Shown here: in pieces, positions 1 through 12,900 of the stretch | Layout of the letters: each line of letters starts with the position of its first letter | Position numbering within the stretch: the stretch's first letter is position 1 | Origin: Pieris napi | Taxonomy: Eukaryota > Arthropoda > Insecta > Lepidoptera > Pieridae | Length of the DNA: 64,000 bases | Assembly: GCF_905475465.1 (NCBI RefSeq) | Contig: NC_062243.1 | Coordinates: 8,022,267 to 8,086,266, forward strand | Direction: 5' to 3' | Program-made: the position numbers and the translations under genes | Notes under the pieces: model-generated | The model's input: only the letters and a program-made list of their open reading frames with translations | Told to the model about the DNA's origin: nothing | Database searches by the model: none

Positions 1-508
1 ACCGAGATGCTTATTTCATGAAACTTATTTTATATTTAATTTAATATGTCAATAAATATAATCCATATGGGTTGCCTAGCAAATTTCAGTCCAGAGTATG
101 TTTAATTAATATTTTAAAAAAAAATTTTTTTTTATAATTAGCATGTAGTAAATTTTTTGAACTTTTTTCAATCAATATTTTTAATCAGGGTAGTATTATA
201 TATGTATCACTATAACCTTCTTTTATACTAAAGATGTATATATACTTTAGTGTCACATAAAAAATATACACATAAATAATTAATTGATTAAAAACAACCT
301 AACGTTTGCATATTCTATGGGCTTCATACTTTCGATTGGTATAGAATTTATCTAATAATCATACCGGTGAAATGTTTAAAAAAAATTTTTTTTTTTAATT
401 TAATTAAAAATACTCCGGACTGAAATTTGCTAGGCAACCCATATGGATTATATTTATTGACATATTAAATTATATATAAAATAAGTTTCATTAAATAAGC
501 ATCTCGGT
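1..508. mobile_element. MITE with about 125-bp terminal inverted repeats
   Basis: Left end ACCGAGATGCTTATTT... and right end ...AAATAAGCATCTCGGT are inverted copies. The match continues inward through GGGTTGCCTAGCAAATTTCA to the A/T runs near 110-135 and 375-400. No coding capacity. The left end coincides with the window edge, so any target duplication on that side cannot be seen. Confidence 0.85.
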
Positions 509-2609
509 GAAGGTCGTTGTATAGCGGGATCTTAGACCATAAGCTACAATTTAATGGCATAGCCACCAAAAAAGAATGGTGATCCCCATGACTGTTGTTT
601 TCCTGCCGTTTCCTTTGAATAGTTTGCTACTATGTAATATAACAAAAACCTTATCCACAACAACGCTTGGCCGAGTCTGCTAGTAGTCTATAAAAATAAT
701 CGTTAGTTTTGCTGTTACTTAAAACAGCAATTGAGTATTTTGAATGTATTATCCTGTACCTAATAAGAAGAAAAACGGGTGTTACATAAAATCTCGTGCA
801 CCGGCTAGAACTCACAAGAGAGCATAAATGTTGTGTAGTTCTTAATTAGACTGAATTTTAAATAACATGACGTAATTCGCCCAAGATTTAATTTATTTTC
901 CGATAAAGGTGATAACAATATTAAATAAGATTTTATTATATGCTATTTAAATAACATATAAATTCCTGTGAAATCATAAATTAAAAGTTTGATCCAATAT
1001 GAACCCATAAATTATTTTATAGTGATTAGACCTCTTACTTCTACTAAGCAAAATATAAAAATAAAATCCCACAGAATTTAGGCAAATATTCGTTATCTGC
1101 CTGCTCATTTTATTCTTTTTGGCAATGCTAATATAACGTCAAATGTTATGAATTATGATATTACTTGAAGATCTTCTAGAATACAAATGTGTCTTATTTC
1201 AGCGTCTTTCCTCTGCACTGCGCATACTTCTAGTGATTTATCCCGCGACGTCGTCTGTGAATAATCATCATATAAATAGTGTCGTAAATTATATGTTCAA
1301 CTTTACGAAAATCACCTGTTTTAAGATTGTTGTTACTGAACAATTCAGATATTAATTAAAGATATCAAACATCCTTTGAAATCTGAATTTAAGTGCGTAT
1401 GACGTCACTTAAGGCATGAAAACTATTATCTCATTCGCCCTTCAAATTAATCTTACAATACAATAAAAGGCTTAAAATAGATTTTACACGCAATATACTA
1501 TCAAGCCCAGCTTACTTTAGTATACAAATATAAAACAACACTGTAACAATATAATATAATAATTCCTACATGTAACTTTTGTTGTCATACATTTGAGTCA
1601 TTATTATACCTCTCTATTGTGTGTTTACGAAATTGCTTTCCATTTAACTGCCGTATTTAAAAAAATATTACCCTTGAATTGTATTGTTGTAATTTGTGTC
1701 AATTTAATCTGACACAAACGTCAGATTACGCTTACGCTTTATTGCTTGTGTAGACTATCATACTCTCTTCCTTACATTGTGAAATATATTACCGTCAGGG
1801 TTTAATAATGGAAATGTTTAATCCGGTGCAAAATGTATAAAGGATATTTTATAACAAAATGTTTCCAATTAAATTAAAGATAAACGTAAAGCTTTCTTAA
1901 TACGAAACAGCTTACTGGGACCGTGTTTTTAAACAAAACAAACTTTGAATATGAGAATAAACATTGAAGTACCTTATTAATTATAAACATAAGTCACATT
2001 GCGTGTTAATATGCCAAATACCAAAACTATGTAGAATACAGTAACTACGTAAAGCTACGAAAAGTTACATTTACCAACATAACATGTTTTGCTTATCTTA
2101 ATGTCGCGCTGGTTTTTGTTTACTAAAATAAATAAATTTGTAGTCTTATTATAGTTTAATATTTGCATGACATTCGTGACTTGGTCTAATAAAATTGTAA
2201 TTTTAATAAAGTCCTATGAAGGTCCAAAGTCTACTAAAGCATGGTAACCAATAAAAATATAACTCTCTACAATAAACATTAAACTCTTTAAATACCACTT
2301 TTACATACTTTTTAGCATAACTAGTATTTTACTTATATATAAATACATATTGCTGATATGTCCAGAGCACATGCTTTTGACTTGGTGACTAAATTATAAA
2401 ATATTACGTAATGCCCAGACAGACACCCTTTAATCACAAGTGAGCAAGGGAAATGAATCATTAAGCTTTCAGTTGGAGCTGTTTCCAGTCTTTTGTCAAT
2501 TGTCAGTTATGACTATAGTATTGAATTAAAACTTAATTAATTTAAAAAAAAACAATGAATGTTATGTTGACATTAAAAATATTGGTTGTTTGTAAAGTAG
2601 GTTTACGAT
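509..2609. other. AT-rich non-coding stretch, probably brp 5' intron or flank
   Basis: Only short chance ORFs; no splice-bounded coding block, RNA gene or clear repeat seen. Confidence 0.5.
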
Positions 2610-2614
2610 CGAGA

Positions 2615-2955
2615 TGTTTACGTGATAACGTCTTATTGGTGATATAAGTTTTTGGGAAGTAAGGAATTAATGAAGATAACAATTTTTTCAAATTTTAAAT
2701 TACATCTATCGTTTTATTCACACTTTTGATGATAAATTTCGGGTGTAAAATGACAAGTTTACTTATTCGACTATGATATACATTTTTCTTCATACATTCA
2801 CGGAATGACTGGCAGCGCTCGAGATGAGACGGGAGATCGGTCCGTCTCTCTCTCGTTATACCTGCGATCGCGCTCGTGAGGTTTTGGTGTGACACAAGTT
2901 TCTGAACATGTCAACCGACTAAAACGATTTTAAAGACGTTATCACGTCAATAAAT
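2615..2955. repeat. inverted-repeat element (GTGATAACGTCTT ends), likely MITE
   Basis: GTGATAACGTCTT near 2620 is inverted as AAGACGTTATCAC near 2935. Between them is a GC-richer core (about 2810-2885) with CTCTCTCTC and CGATCGCGCTCG. The ends are short and the exact limits are uncertain. Confidence 0.45.
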
Positions 2956-5417
2956 AATTTGTTACATTCGTCTTTAGAGACGGTAACGTCTTTATCTTAT
3001 ATTTGTGGGAAGCCCCGTGGTCGCAATAATACCAAAGTCTGAGGTATATTTTATCTACATCAAAATTCCTCGAAAGCAATTTTTGGCAAAGATTATTACT
3101 TAACCTGTGGTTACCCATCACGACTGTCAGTTTTGGCGGGAAGCCAACTGGAGGCGTGTCAGGTATGGTAGCGTTCAGAAACCTGTTGACTTGATATATT
3201 GCTTGAATTGGTAATGAGCTGTTAAGTGAACTGCTAATGACTGCCTCCTTAATTTCGTTAAACCATAGAGTACAAAAATGAAAGGATTTGTAAAATATAC
3301 TTTATATTGTATCGTAAATTGTACACCGAGTGACAAGGGTCTAAGATAGCTTGTGGACTTGTAGAGTATACTTTAATTCCATTAGTAGACCCTCCTAAAT
3401 TTGAGACTTAGTTTGTTTTTAGGACCATTTCATTGTATTGTCGCTTGTAACAGTTCGAAATAAAAGTTATTTTCTATATCCCTTCCCTCTTGTAGTTTAT
3501 ACGATGAATAATAATACGAGTATGGCACGTTATATATTATATAATAAAATGTAGACAACATTAACAAAACTTAAGTGTATCAAATGAAAATATCAACACT
3601 AAAAAAACAGTAATGTTTAGTTCTACAATAACGAATCACGAAAAATATAAAATTTTATTAAAAATAAATCGGAGTCAACACATTTTTGGCATAGTTCCGT
3701 CCGATGATCGATTGAATATAAACTAAGTTCAACACGATAGCACTTAACCTAGATTGTTCTAAAACTATCTATCTAATAATAGCTTTTGTTATATTCTTTG
3801 TAGGTGACTATATCAAACGATGACATAGCCTAACAATGCTCATAGTGCTACGTTTTTAAATTTAGACTACAGAAAAGTACATAAATTTTCAAATTAACTC
3901 TCATACAATTTTACAACAAGAAATGAAGTTTCTAGATAGTAAAATACTTATTTCTAAGCGGTAATATATGTTTGTAATGTTTCCAATGTAATCGGTGAGA
4001 AAATTTTGAATAGCAAGTCAGTAGGAATCGTTTCATGGTACAAAATTACTTATGTTATAAAATGACTATGAGATGACCGACACAAAGTAGGTAATTCATA
4101 TTCATGACTTCAATTGGCGAAGCAAGTTTGATGGGGATTTTTGAGGATGTCCACAAAGGTTTCTGCCCAAAACCAATATATATAGTAACATTTCATTGAC
4201 AAAATCGCTTTAAATTTACATGTTTCATATAAAAATCACTTTATCTACTACATATCTATGGATTATGTAGACATAATCGGGGCTATTATTAGTTTGTTTA
4301 TATCTTACAGCTGACTCGGACTGATATTTTTCGTATCATGATGTAATAACTATTTCTGGAGTACCAGATGTTTCGCGTACCATACAGTTGTTACTGAGAT
4401 TGAACTAATAAATCATTACTATTGATATTAAAATAAGTGCTCCTTCATTTTACTGTGGGAAAAAGACTGTTAGGAAAAATATTTGTTTTTTTTTCAAGAA
4501 AGATGTTACTACGTAATTTCTCGTGTATCGCCTCCGTGGCCTAGTGATAAATTCGCATGGCGTATTATCTAAAGGTGCTAAACAAGGTATCTGACAACAA
4601 TTGTTTCGAATTGGTTAAAAGTAAAAATAATGCGTAGTAGAGCAAATATGTTTTTCCCACCACGAAAGTTACATGTAGGTATACATTTAATTATATTTTA
4701 TTAAATTTTAAAACAGAAATATTGATTGATCATCAAAATCATTATCTTTATTTTACTAAAAGGGTATTTTATCTTTTTCGCACTTCACAAACCATTTATA
4801 TAAAAAGTAAGTGTTAAAGGAAGCAATCAAATATATTGCACTGAGTCCTCGGGGATCATCTGTTTATTCCGAACTTGTGAACAGTAAACACTGACATCGG
4901 AGTAATTACTGTTTACCTAAGCGTACGTGACAGAATACAGGGACGTAAACTATCTATATATTTTTAAAGCTTACTATCGTACATAAACCCTGAGATCGTG
5001 TATTCGAATGGATTGGATTTTATTATATATTTCCAAAACACTTGAAAAGGAAAGTCAGTCCCAAAATCGAATACGCAAGTCAGATACAGAAAGCTGATTA
5101 AAGTCAGAAGTATCATTAATTCATGTAGATTTATTGAGCGCTTCTGAACGTAAAAAAAATATATTACTAGAACGGATGAGATCTGGCAAAAAACTCTTCG
5201 CAACTCGTTTCAAACGCCAACTATTTAATTTTATAACATGCCTGTAATAAGCTGCAACCCTTATTTTACCTTGCTTCACGAATGAAAAGGCATTTTTTAA
5301 TGTGTTGCTAAATGTTTAGCAACACATTCCTTACTAGTAATGTTTAGGAGAAAGTAGACCACGATTTCTGCAAGCTGATTTCTAGACGGTCCGCTATCTA
5401 TTATATAGATATTCTGA
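2956..5417. other. AT-rich non-coding stretch
   Basis: No gene seen. A tRNA-like box (CCTCCGTGGCCTAGTGATAA) at about 4530 may be a decayed SINE head. A perfect 30-bp palindrome lies at 5299-5328. Confidence 0.4.
5299..5328. repeat. perfect 14-bp-arm palindrome, loop TG
   Basis: AATGTGTTGCTAAA-TG-TTTAGCAACACATT. Not part of a recognised transposon; may form a short hairpin if transcribed. Confidence 0.8.
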
Positions 5418-5600
5418 AGTATGTATTTCCGAACCAATACAACTTAGGGTCCTTCAAGAAAAGAGCGTACCAATTCTTGAAAGGCCGGCAACGCACTTGC
5501 GAGCCTTCTGGCATTGTGAGTGTCCATGGTCGGCGGTATCACTTAACATCAGGTGAGCCTCCTGCCCGTTTGCCTCCTATTATATTTAAAAAAAAAAACA
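5418..5600 (+). mobile_element. Lepidopteran dispersed retroelement 3' end, with A-tail
   Basis: GTATTTCCGAACCAA, AAAGAGCGTACCAATTC, GGCCGGCAACGCACTTGCGA, ATCACTTAACATCAGGTGAG and an A-run at the end. I know this sequence as very common in lepidopteran genomes. A second, shorter copy is at 47700-47850. Confidence 0.8.
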
Positions 5601-6141
5601 CATTCCCGATACTCTCAAATAAAATTTAAACGATTGTATTTCCACTTAATTTAGAATCCATCACAATATTTTTTTTTTATTCTAAAATATTCACCCTCTC
5701 GCCCGTAATTTTAAATTACTCAAAAGTGTCGATAATAATGATTAAAATATAAATGATGTAAAGTTCCAGACATCATAAATCACATGCATCGCATTTTATT
5801 AAATAATGCATTAAACTTTGATCAAAGTTTCAAATTGGATGTAAATTGAAAATATTTTACCATAAATTGTTCGTTATATTTTTGTTTAATAAAAATTCAC
5901 ATCGTTCAGAACCTTCAATCTTTATACGTAGTTACTCGCCTGTGAAAAGGTACAACAGAAAATTTAATATCGCGAGAAAAGATCGTATAATTTGTAATGT
6001 GAACTTTTTGTAAAGTAATATAAAAATAGTTTTTATTTTGAGTTTGTACGATAGCTTTGTCTACCTGATAAATGTTATTCAGCACAGTCATACCATGCAC
6101 TGAAAAACTGATAAAGACGCAATCAAATTTATTTGACATAA
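5601..6141. other. AT-rich non-coding stretch
   Basis: Nothing recognised; ORFs here are chance. Confidence 0.4.
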
Positions 6142-6463
6142 TCTAATATATAAAATTCTCGTGTCACTATGTTCGTTCCCATACTCCTCCGAAACGGTTC
6201 GACCAATTCTTGAGAAATTTTTATGCATATTCAGGAAGTCTGAGAATCGGCTACTATCTATCTTTCAAACCCCTAAGTGATAAGGGGTGCCTACCATTAA
6301 ATTTTATTTTTATGCATACAAAAATACATACAACCCCTAATTTTCACCCCTTTACAATCAACCCCTATTCTTTATTATTGTAGATGGTTATTTTTATTGA
6401 ACTGAAAAAATGTTTCCTAGAAATAATATACATGGCAAAACCAAGGTTTGCCGGGTCAGCGAG
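6142..6463 (+). mobile_element. non-autonomous Helitron (Lep1-like)
   Basis: Begins TCTAATATATAAAATTCTCG and ends GTTTGCCGGGTCAGCGAG, the start and end of a well-known lepidopteran Helitron family (usual end CTAG, here CGAG). It lies between A and T as Helitrons insert. Internal TTCCCATACTCCTCCGAAAC and ACCCCTAAGTGATAAGGGGT are typical. No Rep/helicase coding. Confidence 0.8.
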
Positions 6464-9400
6464 TTATATTATATAAATACACTTGTTAATAAATATACTA
6501 CCTAATTACAAATGAGATTTAATAGGCTACGTATGCAAAACAACCTTTAAAATTTAACAGTATCGGAACCCAATCACCGCCGCCCTACATTTACGAGAGA
6601 TATAAAGTATTTAATGTTGCCATAAAAAAATACTGCGAACGAAAACGGCAACACCGATTGGGTGTATAAACTGTCATAGTTAATGTAATAAACGTTCAAA
6701 TAAAATCTTTGTTTCAAGTTTAAATAAGGATAATAATTTGTCTTACTATAAATTTCCTGATCCGTAGAAGGATTATTTGTGAATTATTATTATTAATGGA
6801 AAAATAGTGAATCGAATTTAGAATAATATCCTCTATTTTTCTTCCAAGGAATAGGCTTAACCTAATTGAATTTTTAAATCTAGCAACACAGCTGTCAACT
6901 GCACAAATCGTTACCCATAAGCACATAAAAAGTGGGTACGATATTGAATGGTTGCGTAACCGGTTGTACTATTTTCGGGCGATCAATGGCGCGCGGCACT
7001 AGCGCCATCTGAAATGAGCTAGGACTGTTCTATTTATGTTGTCTGTGAAAATGGGAAAACCTCAATTAAACCAGCCGTTAAGGCTGTTACTTTGTACCAG
7101 CCGAGGGATTTTAATTATAATACAAAGCCCATTTTGTTATGTACATTCTTATATATTAATACTCAATAAATACACAATTAATGGCTTGTTAGTTAGTATT
7201 ATACTGAACGCTTTTAAAGGTGAATAAATTTTATAGGATCAGAAAATTACATTAAATTAAAATTTGAAGTATCATCGAAATTTCTCAAGGTGTTTTAGTA
7301 CCTATAAACGTGTCAAGTAACTACAGTTATCTCAGGTTTTTGTCAAGGATGAAAACGGAACGTCCCACTTAAAATTAAGGCAATGTTGAGGATCTCGTCA
7401 AACTACGAGCGAAACGGTGTCAAACTATGTTTTCTTTTCCAGGTATTACTGATTAGTAGTTATTATATTCTATGTACGTGAAACTATTGGTTGCATAATT
7501 TTATTAATTGACTTTGATAGCTTAACATACTCTATACCCTGATCTATATAAATTATATTTTATGACATACTTATTTACAATCTTTACAGTAATTACATTA
7601 ATACTCGGACGTTTTAGAGAACTAATACATTATAATATTAGTACACTATAATATAAGATATTGGTCGAACCATATAATAATTTTAGAAATATTATATGTA
7701 TATATATTGTAGCATACTAAATTACAACTCGCATCAGGAGTTGCGCATTAGCATTGAGCGCTGTGGCGGAAACCTAACTTTATCGGGGTCAGTAGCCTGC
7801 GCCATCTTGTTTTTAAGGGGCAATTCACTTCCTCTTAAAACAGCACAAACCGAGAATAAGGCTGGAATCCTTTTATTAAAGAGCGACTGAGCTTTGCCAC
7901 TTTTAAGTTGTTGAAAAAACTTTGGAGTCAAGTGCTAGATTGTTATTTTGTTTTTTAATATTCTTAGCCGCTTTATTCTTAAGAAATAATTTTTCTCTAC
8001 CAAAACTTACTTTAAATTGGAACATTTATAGTGAGTTTTTAGTGCCGCACTTTAAATACATCTCTTGTAAAACACGAACGTGATCGTATTTTGAGGAAAT
8101 AAAAACGTTTAAAAATTATATTGTAACGCATGAAAAAATTTAATTTATTCCAAAACAATTTTCTCATAATTATTTATAAAAATGAACTAGATATTCTTAT
8201 GAATCATATTGTCTAGTATTTTTATGTATTCATAGTTACAGTCGATAAATACGAACAAACACGACATCGCGTTGATATACGTAGGAAATCCGATACATAA
8301 ACAGTGTAATAAAACGTATTTGATACGTCCTTGAACGTATCGACCGTTAAAATTAGGGTTGCCGTTGTGCGTAGGCCTGCGTAGCGCTTCGTAGCAATAG
8401 AAAGTTGATACAACAAACACACAAGAGTTTAAGAAGCTGTAATCCTATCAAAATAATACTTATTACGGTATATATTTCGACGTACTACTGTATATATAAT
8501 ACTAAACGTGTTTAGAATGTAATATATTGGTGGTTTATACGCGTCACTTGCATATAATGCTTTTAATTAATAAAATAATATCAATTATCCTAAGGGGTGG
8601 ATTGTTTTAATGTTTATTTATTTTACAGTAAAAATTATTTAAACTAATTCTTTAGTGAGAGAGCTGTAATAATAATTAAAAGGATTTTCCTATATAGAGA
8701 ACATATTTATTATAATTATTATATTACTCCAAAAACGCATAACAGATTTTTTAAGCAGACTTTCATGTTGAGTTTAGCAATTTTTGGAGAAAATTTACTT
8801 TTAGTTTCTAACGAAAGTAGGTAAGACTTAAAGCAGCTCGTAAATAATGACAAAAAATTCATCCATTTTAATCCCCATACAATATCCACAAATCTTCATC
8901 TCATAACAATAGCTTGTATCTGTACAAACAGTTGTGTGAAAAGAATGCACTAATATCACATGCGAAACAATGAAAACTATTTGTGTTCTCCACAATGCTC
9001 GCCAAAAAGCGGACGCAGGCTAAATTGATTTTTCCGGAACATTTCAAAAACCCGATGTTAGAATAAGGGGTTTTGTTTCATATATCAAATGTGTTTTCTG
9101 GAATCGTTGACCATGCTATAAAATCCTCTATCGTCCACGATATATCAAATACTGTTAGTTCTTTTCATTGAAAAATAAGTTTGTTTTTAGTTTAATACAC
9201 TCCTTCAATGCCTCACGGAAATTATATGTGATAAATTATGAAAATACATTCATCAAGAAAACTGTGATTTCAAGATTTTTTATTATGTAAATGGTTATTA
9301 GTTTTTTTATTAATTTCCCTGTTTCACTACCATGCTACCTTAATAGCATCAAAATAAAACAACGTTTATATATAAGACATGATCATTATTGACATTGTAA

Positions 9401-9846
9401 TGCCCTATTTTTAGATGAGGTCGAAAGATCTCGTAAATAATAATCTCTGTCTAGATTGTTATTACTACCCACATCAGTCCCACAGCAGTATGAAGTGATT
9501 ACGTAATCGAGCTGAATATTCAATATGCAATGGTCGTCCCGATAAAGCCTCTGCATATTCTGTACTCCGCAATTAGTGTACGTGCGCTTTAATCTTTAGG
9601 GAAAGCGTTGGGTTATACCGTTGCGTTATAATATATATATATAGACAACTAGTTAAAAGTTATGATAGAAAAATCCATAAATGAACGAACTCTACTAATA
9701 ATATTTGAACTTAAGGCCTCACTTGAGGCCTATAAAAATATTTATTAAATTATGAGAATCAATACAGAAAGTAAACCCCAATTTAATTGTGTATAATATA
9801 GATAAATGCTTATTTTAAAGAATATAATCTTATGGTATTCCTTTAG
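6464..9846. other. non-coding stretch immediately upstream of first visible brp exon
   Basis: AT-rich. I searched for ELKS N-terminal exons and found none with splice borders. A slightly GC-richer patch at 7735-7880 has overlapping short ORFs on both strands but no recognisable product. TATA dinucleotide run at about 9630-9641. Confidence 0.4.
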
Positions 9847-9996
9847 AAACAAGCAATGTTAGTCCGTCAACTGGAAGAAGAGCTACGATTGCGCTTACGA
9901 CAACCTGCACCCGAGTTACAACAACAATTGGAAGCGCTGTATTCCGAAAATGAACACCTGCAAAGGGAGATCGCCATACTCAGAGACACTATTAAG
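9847..9996 (+). CDS. brp: brp exon a (first exon seen): ELKS N-terminal coiled coil
   Basis: 150 nt, 50 codons, phase 0 at both ends; acceptor CTTTAG, donor GTATTT. It begins KQAMLVRQLEEELRLRLRQ and ends REIAILRDTIK. It lies just before the conserved ERIETQ-type block of ELKS proteins. The exon opens without a start codon at its border, so translation starts further upstream. Confidence 0.9.
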
Positions 9997-12900
9997 GTAT
10001 TTTAAACTTTCTCAATCTGAGAATTGAAACAATTTTCGAATGACGCTGAAAAATATCAACAGCAACTATTTTTCACTAGAGCTATTGTGTGTTGAATATG
10101 AATAATCTTTGTATTTACTTTTGAATAGGAACTGGAATTACGGATAGAAACTCAAAAACAGACGCTACAAGCCCGAGATGAAAGTATTAAGAAACTACTT
10201 GAAATGCTTCAGAATAAGGGAATGGGTGAGTTTAGTTTATGGATATATAAAAGCTTTGATTTCAGTCTAAAAATGAATTTCTTGTTTATTACTGTTAGAA
10301 TATAAAAAAGGTAATAAAAATAATTAATGCCGCTTGTAATTTCTATATTTCTTATAGAGGGCTTCTTATAGGTAATGTATTAATGGTTAGATTTATAACC
10401 ATCAATTGAGTGTCATATCTTTATTCTAGCTTTCATAATTCGCTACATAAATCAAAAGTACTTCCAATAGTCCCTTCCCTTCAAACTCACAAAATAAAAT
10501 CATTAACTGTATCCATGTTTTAGAAAACTTAACAAATAACATTGTTTGTAAAAATAGAAACGGAAATTGGACACTATGAGATTTATAAGGTATTCCACTA
10601 AATTGGTTTTCCAGGTAAGGAGGAAGAAAGGCAAATGTTCCAACAAATGCAAGCGATGGCACAAAAACAGGTAATTGTTGCAGAATTGATGAATGTCCGT
10701 ATCGCATGTAATAGATGAAGCAAATCCACTTGGGGGAAATTCCCCGTAATCGAGGAAATTTCCCCAACGGAATAATTCTCTGACCAGTACTTTGATCCTG
10801 CACAATCTATTTAATCTGCACATCACAGCTTTCTCATTCAAGTGTACTCAATACACATGGGCGTTTTATTTTGTGATACCTTTATCAAAGTCACTGTTTC
10901 TCTTAGAGTTGCTCTTGATAGTATCATTTCATTATTTTCCAGCCGAATGTCTATCGCGTTGCCTTCTGTTATCCAGCTTCGTTCAATGAACGCTTCCTTC
11001 CACTCCAAGCTTGTCCCAACGCACTGTCCCACGTCACGACGTCTCGATCGGCCACACGACCCCGCGACATTTGCATGCCTAGTTCATTACGACCATGCGA
11101 CCCGTCATACCCTAGCGGAGACCGTCTCGTAAAAATCATTGGTTGACTTGTTTAAAATTGATTTGAACCGCTTCGGATGGGGCTGCGTCGGTGGGGCCGA
11201 GCGCCGAGCGCAGCCCCAGGCCAAAGCGAGGACGGCTGCGGGCTGCGGGCGGCGGGAGGGAGGCTGACCGACTGGATGTGGCAGGAGCTCAAGGCGACGG
11301 CGGACACGCTGAGAGCACTGCAGACGCAGCTGGAGCGTGCGCTAGCGGCCGCCGGGCTGCCGGGTGGCTCCGCCGGCGCTACGCTCACCGCCGTGCTGGA
11401 GACCAAGGAGGCGCGCATCGCGACGCTGGAGAGGCAGGTGGCCCTGCTCGAGGCCGAGCTGTCCGCTTTCGTCTTGCCCGCGCCGCCCTCGCTCGCGCCC
11501 TCGCACGCCTCGCTTTACGATAAGGCCGACCCTCCCTTCAAGCGACAAGTAAGTTTCCTCCTCGACGACGTGCGCGTCACCACCGACGGGCGGCCGCTGC
11601 GCTCGCCCGACCGCCCGGTCTACCTGGCCCGCCCCTACAGATTCGCCACCACGCTGTGACCGCAGCCGCGACTCGATGTATTTGTTACTCTTAATGTTAA
11701 GACTGTTAAATAGGATCTAATGTATTGAATCGTGTGAGATAACGTTGTCACCGTATTAGACTGAACAGACTGTCGAGGTCGTAAGCTACGTTTGTAAATT
11801 GGTTTAACGTGTTACGCTTTCGGTGTGATAGCAACTCATCGTCCAGTATAGCTTGGTCCCGCGCCAGACACCCATCACTAGTATAGCGACTCACACGACC
11901 TCTTCATGTAGTCGTCATGTCATCGTCTTCATAGTATCGGTAGATAAACGTATCACAATGTAGGCGCCCGTTCATTGACGACGTATTTGAAATTTCCACC
12001 CTTCGCTGGAAAACTTTCTTCCGTAGCTTGACAATATTAACGCTAGTACTAGTTAAAACGGAAAGTTTTCCAGAAAGACTATCGGCTCGAATTAATGTAA
12101 AATAAATGCATGTAGTTTAAGGTTGAAATGTCTTCCAAGGCGCTGTTACAGGTGCTGAAAACATTTCTTAACACCGCTTGAGCCGCTTGTATGAATACGA
12201 AATTAAGTAATTCCATGCTAATAAGTAGCATATTTGTAACATTATCATTATCGCCATCACTATTCGCCTATGTAGATAGATTTTTCCTTTTAAACATTTT
12301 GTTTGTACTAATCGATTGTTTGGAATTATTTTAATTTTATAATCGGGATGGTGCTATGAGCAGTTGGATGAGTTTCGGCTGGAGATTCAGAGGCGAGATC
12401 AGGAGATTTTGGCGATGGCTGCTAAGATGAAGGCTTTGGAGGAGCAACACCAGGATTACCAGAGACATATAGCCGTCCTTAAGGAGTCGCTCTGCGCAAA
12501 GGAAGAACATTACAGCATGTTGCAGACGGACGTATGTCTTTTTTAGTAAATAAATAAAATTAACAGGTTATTTTATAGGTAATTTATTCAAATGTATATC
12601 AAACCAGTATAATTAAAAAAATACATTAGTCTAAAGAAATATTACGTTTTTATAAATTTCTATGTAATACTTTATTCATGTGCATAATGCGTCTCAAAAG
12701 TTTAATAAAATAAAGGGTTTTTTAGGTTGAAGAACTTAAAGCTCGTTTGGATGAAAAAAGTCGAATGGTAGAGAAGAAAACTGCAACAGCATTAGCAGCT
12801 GCGCATGAGTTAGCAGAGTTCAGAGACCATTCGGAGATCAAGGACAGAAAAATCAATGTGTTGCAGAGAAAGGTACAGTGTAGTCGAATAAATGGTAACT

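Noticed and set aside
7696..7931. Overlapping ORFs on both strands in a GC-richer patch
   Set aside because: No ELKS N-terminal or other family similarity and no splice borders; possibly repeat-derived.
11152..11418. Minus-strand 88-codon ORF and the other overlapping ORFs at 11191-11552
   Set aside because: Shadows of the GC-rich brp cassette; GC-rich DNA keeps several frames open. Only the frame with the KEARIATLER helix matches a family.
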